A DNA stretch of 64,000 nt from Romanomermis culicivorax (taxonomy: Eukaryota > Nematoda > Enoplea > Mermithida > Mermithidae), in the NCBI GenBank assembly GCA_963922205.1, contig CAWUHX010000353.1, positions 186,001 through 250,000 on the forward strand, written 5' to 3'. The notes below the pieces were generated by a model. That model saw only the letters and a list, made by a program, of their open reading frames with translations. It did no database searches and was not told where the DNA came from. Made by a program: the position numbers and the translations under genes. Position 1 is the first letter of the stretch. Each line of letters begins with the position of its first letter. This document shows, piece by piece, positions 61,201 to 64,000 of this stretch.

Positions 61201-64000
61201 CTGGAGAGAGTCCTTCATGTACAAATATTAGTGCAAAATTTGGCACCGAAATAAATGTGCCAATCCCAACATTTTAGCATGGATTTTAGGAAAAAACATA
61301 TTCCATTGCGCTCGAATTTGTCAGTGCTGCTTCAAGTCCGCATTCCTTATGTTATGCCTCTCATAGTTTCTTCATACATGAGAAGTTAGAACTATATGAA
61401 TTCGTAGAGGAATGATTACTATTTTCTTTAGAATCAATTTTTCATGTTCTATTCTTTTGAGGCTATCTGTTATAAGCTTTTCTATGTTATATGTTATATG
61501 TTCGATTCAAATTGAATTTTTAAAAAAGCCCCGGTGAAAATGAGACTATAATTCGTAGACTCAATGAATTTACACATTTGTTCCTTATATTTTCCGTGCA
61601 TTTCAGCTTTGGCCGATCAACAAAAAGGGAAAAGCAAAGCAGGAACGCAAAGTAGAAAACATCTGATGTCTCAAACCTTCTCAATATTCATCTCATTCAT
61701 TGTTGTAGTACCGTTCAGGGACTCAATTTTGACTTCGTTGCTGAAGAATGCACTTGGCGGTAACAGCAAAACTGTCATGGTAAGGGTATTCGGAAATATG
61801 AAATGCAATTAAGTGCACTCGGTTCTATTTAGATTTTTATGAAGAAGGCAGGAAAAGCTTTTGTTGACGTTGAGCATGTAATAGACTTATGCAGCAAATT
61901 ATTTAATGTGAAACTAATTTCCCAAATTCCAAAATTTTTTACTTCTCGAAATAAAACGTGTTTATAGTTTTTGTAATTTTGCGGCAGATGAGCCGGATCA
62001 TTTGTCGAGTCGAGGGTTCCTTCTCCCACTTCTGTTTTATGCTGTATTCGCGATACAAACTGGTTTCTTATTTTTTTAGATCGCGGCCCTGAGTCCGGCC
62101 GATATTAATTATGAAGAAACTTTATCGACGTTACGTTTTGGTAATTATTTTTTCGATACATAGCTTCTTCGGTTTCCAGATTTGAATTAATTTTGAAATC
62201 TTAGCCGACAGAGCTAAAAGTATAAAAACGACTGCCGTTGTGAATGAAAGCGCCACGGATCGGTTGATCCGCGAGTTGAGGGAAGAAAATCAACGTTTGA
62301 CTTCTATGCTTGGCGCTAATGGTGGGATTAACAATATAGAAGGTAGATACTAGATTCATATTTTTGAGAAAGCTTTTATGATTTGAAGACATAAAACCAG
62401 GGTTTTATTTCCGCACAGTGCGGACTTTTTCGGGCTGTGCGGAAAAATTTTTGGGAATTTTCCGCACTGAACGGAAATTTTTTTGGGCATTTCTACTGCT
62501 GGCATTGATGAAAAGGTGCATTTTGGCGCAACTTAGATGGCCGAAATCTCAAATTTTTCCGGCGCTCCGCGCTGGCAGTGAAAATAATTTATAATATTCA
62601 CTACAACTAAACTGAAGCACAGCCAAAAAGAAGTTTAGTTTGATTTCTCTGTTATCCTTGACTCTTTCCGTCAATTTTCTATGTCTCTGCTAAAGTGAGT
62701 AAAACTCGTCACTTTGTGGTGAGAAATCGGAATTTTCATATGGATTTGCTGATTTTTCATACATTTCTCCACACATTTATTTGAAACCATCATTTTTCTG
62801 GGGAAAATCTAAACCGAAAGTATTACAAATTATCTCTAGAATATATTTTCCATCATTTCAGTAGCTCGTTTGTTCAAAAATTCTCGTATGCGACGCATCC
62901 AATGTTAAGCGTGCATGGTTTTCATGATTTGAAGTTCCTCATCTCATTCATCAATTGGTAATCTTCAGTCTTTGGTTCGGATTTTGCTGAAAATTGAGAT
63001 TTAATATATGATCACTATGAATTCTTTCTCTCGCTTGAAGTTTTCTGAACTTTGTGAACACAAATTTTGTCATTGGTAAACTACACGATTTTCGACTGAA
63101 AATGCAAAGCTTTTATTTTAGAGAGAGAAGTTGAAAAGACTCATTTTCCCGCATTCTAGAATAACAGAATCTACAAATTGAATCAATTGAAAAATCAATT
63201 GAAGTCTATAAATCTTCAGCTCTAATCATAGAAATGACAGCAGCAACTATTAATTTTGCTCAATCAATCTAAAATAATGTTTTTGAGCTAGAAAACAGAT
63301 ACTTTCCATGATTTTCTTAGCAATCTATAATTTTCGCTTATTTCACACATTTTTCAAATGATTCAAACTTCGAACGGAAAAAATTTTGGGTCATTTCTTC
63401 ACGGTGCGGATGAAGGCGTGCGGAAAAAACCCTGCATAAAACCAAACAAGTTTATGTCCCTTTCTAAACATATTTTCTAAACATAGAAAACATATCCTGT
63501 AGATTTTCAGTTGTTAATGGTGGAGTTTTATGACACGCCTTTTTTTAAAACTGAAACTATGGAAATCAAGAATGTAAGCTTTGTTTTTGAGAAGTGGAAG
63601 TTTTGCGTCAACAACTGGAGCAGAACAAAAAAGAAATGGTTATTTTGCAGCAAACCTGGCAGCAACGTCTCGCTGAAGAAAATTCACTGGGTACCAAGGT
63701 GAGGTTGTTAACATGACCCTATTATTCCATAAATGCGCTGTGCTTATTTCCCAGGATAAAAGTAATATCGACGCGCAACGTAAAACTGTACCACACTTAT
63801 GGAATTTGAACGAAGATCCAGCGCTGACTAACGTTTTGGTTTATTTTCTGAAAACCGGTGAATCGAAAGTTGGGAACAGTAAAGCTAAGCCTCCTGCGGA
63901 TATTGTACTCAATGGCTTGAGGTTTGTGTATGTGATTTTTAAATCAAGTCCCCGTTTTCAGTAACAAATTTAAATTCAACAATGCTGCAAAAAAGTCATC
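52280..64000 (+). CDS. KIF28: Kinesin-3 motor protein, KIF28/KLP-6 type (3'-partial)
   Basis: ATP-driven plus-end microtubule motor; KLP-6, the nematode relative of KIF28, works in cilia of sensory neurons. Exons: 52280-52324, 52415-52612, 53594-53800, 59067-59181, 59241-59352, 59617-59724, 60378-60472, 61607-61651, 61709-61779, 62080-62140, 62205-62342, 63595-63698, 63755-63921, 63962-end; all junctions keep phase. Seen in order: [10 protein letters not shown] at the N-terminus, the kinesin-3 [10 protein letters not shown] insert, P-loop [20 protein letters not shown], switch I NATSSRAH, switch [41 protein letters not shown], the neck [10 protein letters not shown], a short coiled coil, and [15 protein letters not shown] leading into an FHA domain (DIVLNGLSNKF). 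The DDGY/YEKD loop and the [10 protein letters not shown] wording favour KIF28 over KIF1/UNC-104. Cargo-binding tail lies beyond the window. Confidence 0.92.
52325..52414 (+). other. U12-type AT-AC intron in the kinesin gene
   Basis: Between VRVRPF (ending 52324) and NDREKTRNA (from 52415) no GT-AG intron can be placed. The intron instead starts ATATCCTC (U12 consensus ATATCCTT), ends AC, and carries TTCCTTAAC, an exact match to the U12 branch-site consensus, about 11 bases before the end. It is 90 nt long and keeps the reading frame. Confidence 0.88.
52613..53593. other. Kinesin intron without recognised elements
   Basis: About 980 bases, AT-rich, GT...AG borders. No repeat family identified by eye. 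Confidence 0.5.
53801..54644. other. 5' part of the large kinesin intron
   Basis: Contains a GC-rich patch at 53860-53930 (ctccgggcgcttagctacgc) whose reverse complement resembles 54500-54560 (catagcgatgtgcccgaagg). This may be the pair of ends of another diverged element. Nothing coding. Confidence 0.45.
55575..58255. repeat. 2.7-kb palindrome, ~1.15-kb arms
   Basis: The arm from about 55575 to 56740 is the reverse complement, at high identity judged by eye, of about 57070 to 58255. For example, the same peptide wording IKLHYVM(A/V)GLLGHITTK appears from 55985 on the + strand and from 57846 on the - strand. A spacer of about 330 bases lies between. The arms contain no frame that looks like a known family. 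Such a structure would form a long hairpin RNA or a cruciform. Confidence 0.85.
56766..57207 (+). pseudogene. Coding remnant at the centre of the palindrome
   Basis: The first frame (56766-57056) is protein-like: [19 protein letters not shown], then [14 protein letters not shown] and [17 protein letters not shown] shift near 57040 leads to a second frame, [20 protein letters not shown], ending at 57207. The second part also occurs, reversed, on the minus strand at 56644-56760 ([13 protein letters not shown]), so it belongs to the arms. The LTPQQI...FW wording recalls a C-terminal domain of uncharacterised C2H2-like invertebrate and fish proteins, but I am unsure of the family. Confidence 0.45.
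60013..60369 (+). mobile_element. CATAC-family MITE, copy A5, TSD ctttctag makes a splice acceptor
   Basis: A 357-bp diverged copy from CATGCATGCAATTTGGGGG to TTACATATGTG. Flanks 60005-60012 and 60370-60377 are both ctttctag, a perfect 8-bp duplication. The right-hand copy is the acceptor of the kinesin exon that begins at 60378 (CGAACGTCAAGC). The intron kept a working AG because the duplication restored it. Confidence 0.9.
60473..61606. other. Kinesin intron without recognised elements
   Basis: About 1.1 kb, AT-rich, no clear terminal repeats and no convincing frame. Confidence 0.5.
62398..63434. mobile_element. hAT-like non-autonomous element, 1037 bp, TSD cataaaac
   Basis: Ends are CAGGGTTTTATTTCCGCACA and GTGCGGAAAAAACCCTG. 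Flanks 62390-62397 and 63435-63442 are both cataaaac, a perfect 8-bp duplication. CAGGG ends with 8-bp duplication are those of the hAT superfamily. It holds repeated gtgcggaa motifs at both ends and a GGCGC-loop hairpin near 62560. It is the complete copy against which 24393-24545 and 30975-32399 can be read. No transposase. Confidence 0.9.

Noticed and set aside
1..64000. Bacterial or phage origin of the window
   Set aside because: Three genes have many GT-AG introns (and one AT-AC intron) and encode animal-type ATR, HACL1 and kinesin-3 proteins.

Overview
This is eukaryotic nuclear DNA: AT-rich, intron-rich and crowded with transposons. Three protein-coding genes can be read exon by exon, all on the + strand. 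(1) An ATR-type checkpoint kinase (about 2578-40034), whose 5' part lies outside the window or is unrecognised. (2) A complete 2-hydroxyacyl-CoA lyase, HACL1 (41634-51491, 17 exons, 586 codons plus stop, open in phase throughout). (3) The first 14 coding exons of a kinesin-3 motor of the KIF28/KLP-6 type (52280 to the window end). The three do not obviously form a pathway: DNA-damage signalling, peroxisomal alpha-oxidation and microtubule transport.

The organism is probably an invertebrate. Repetitive proline-rich protein fragments at 28.9-29.7 kb remind me, from memory and unverified, of proteins abundant in the mermithid nematode Romanomermis culicivorax. A KIF28/KLP-6 kinesin fits a nematode. 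A clear U12-type AT-AC intron would fit an early-branching (enoplean) nematode rather than Caenorhabditis. I hold this at about 50 percent.

Layout. 1-1.7 kb: an exon-like piece and a decayed Ty3/gypsy-like pol on the minus strand. 2.6-16.9 kb: ATR N-terminal, UME and HEAT exons, with introns holding 8-bp-TSD MITEs, a hAT-like element and a three-level nest at 8.8-10.5 kb. 16.9-23.4 kb: one intron in which a single ~600-bp LTR has been split into three collinear pieces by other elements. 23.6-32.7 kb: a 9.1-kb intron with a mariner-like MITE and a GC-rich decayed element encoding a retropepsin-like and a DEDDy-exonuclease-like domain between inverted arms of a hAT-like repeat. 32.7-40.0 kb: FAT, kinase and FATC exons. 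40.0-41.6 kb: intergenic DNA with a fresh-looking 9-bp-TSD MITE. 41.6-51.5 kb: HACL1. 52.3-64 kb: the kinesin, with a 5.3-kb intron that holds a nested element built round a 2.7-kb palindrome.

Recurring themes are non-autonomous DNA transposons with exact or near-exact target-site duplications, nested insertions, and two insertions that landed on splice sites (a solo LTR on an ATR donor, a MITE on a kinesin acceptor). Exon borders were read by eye from splice consensus, phase and family conservation, and could be off by a base in places.
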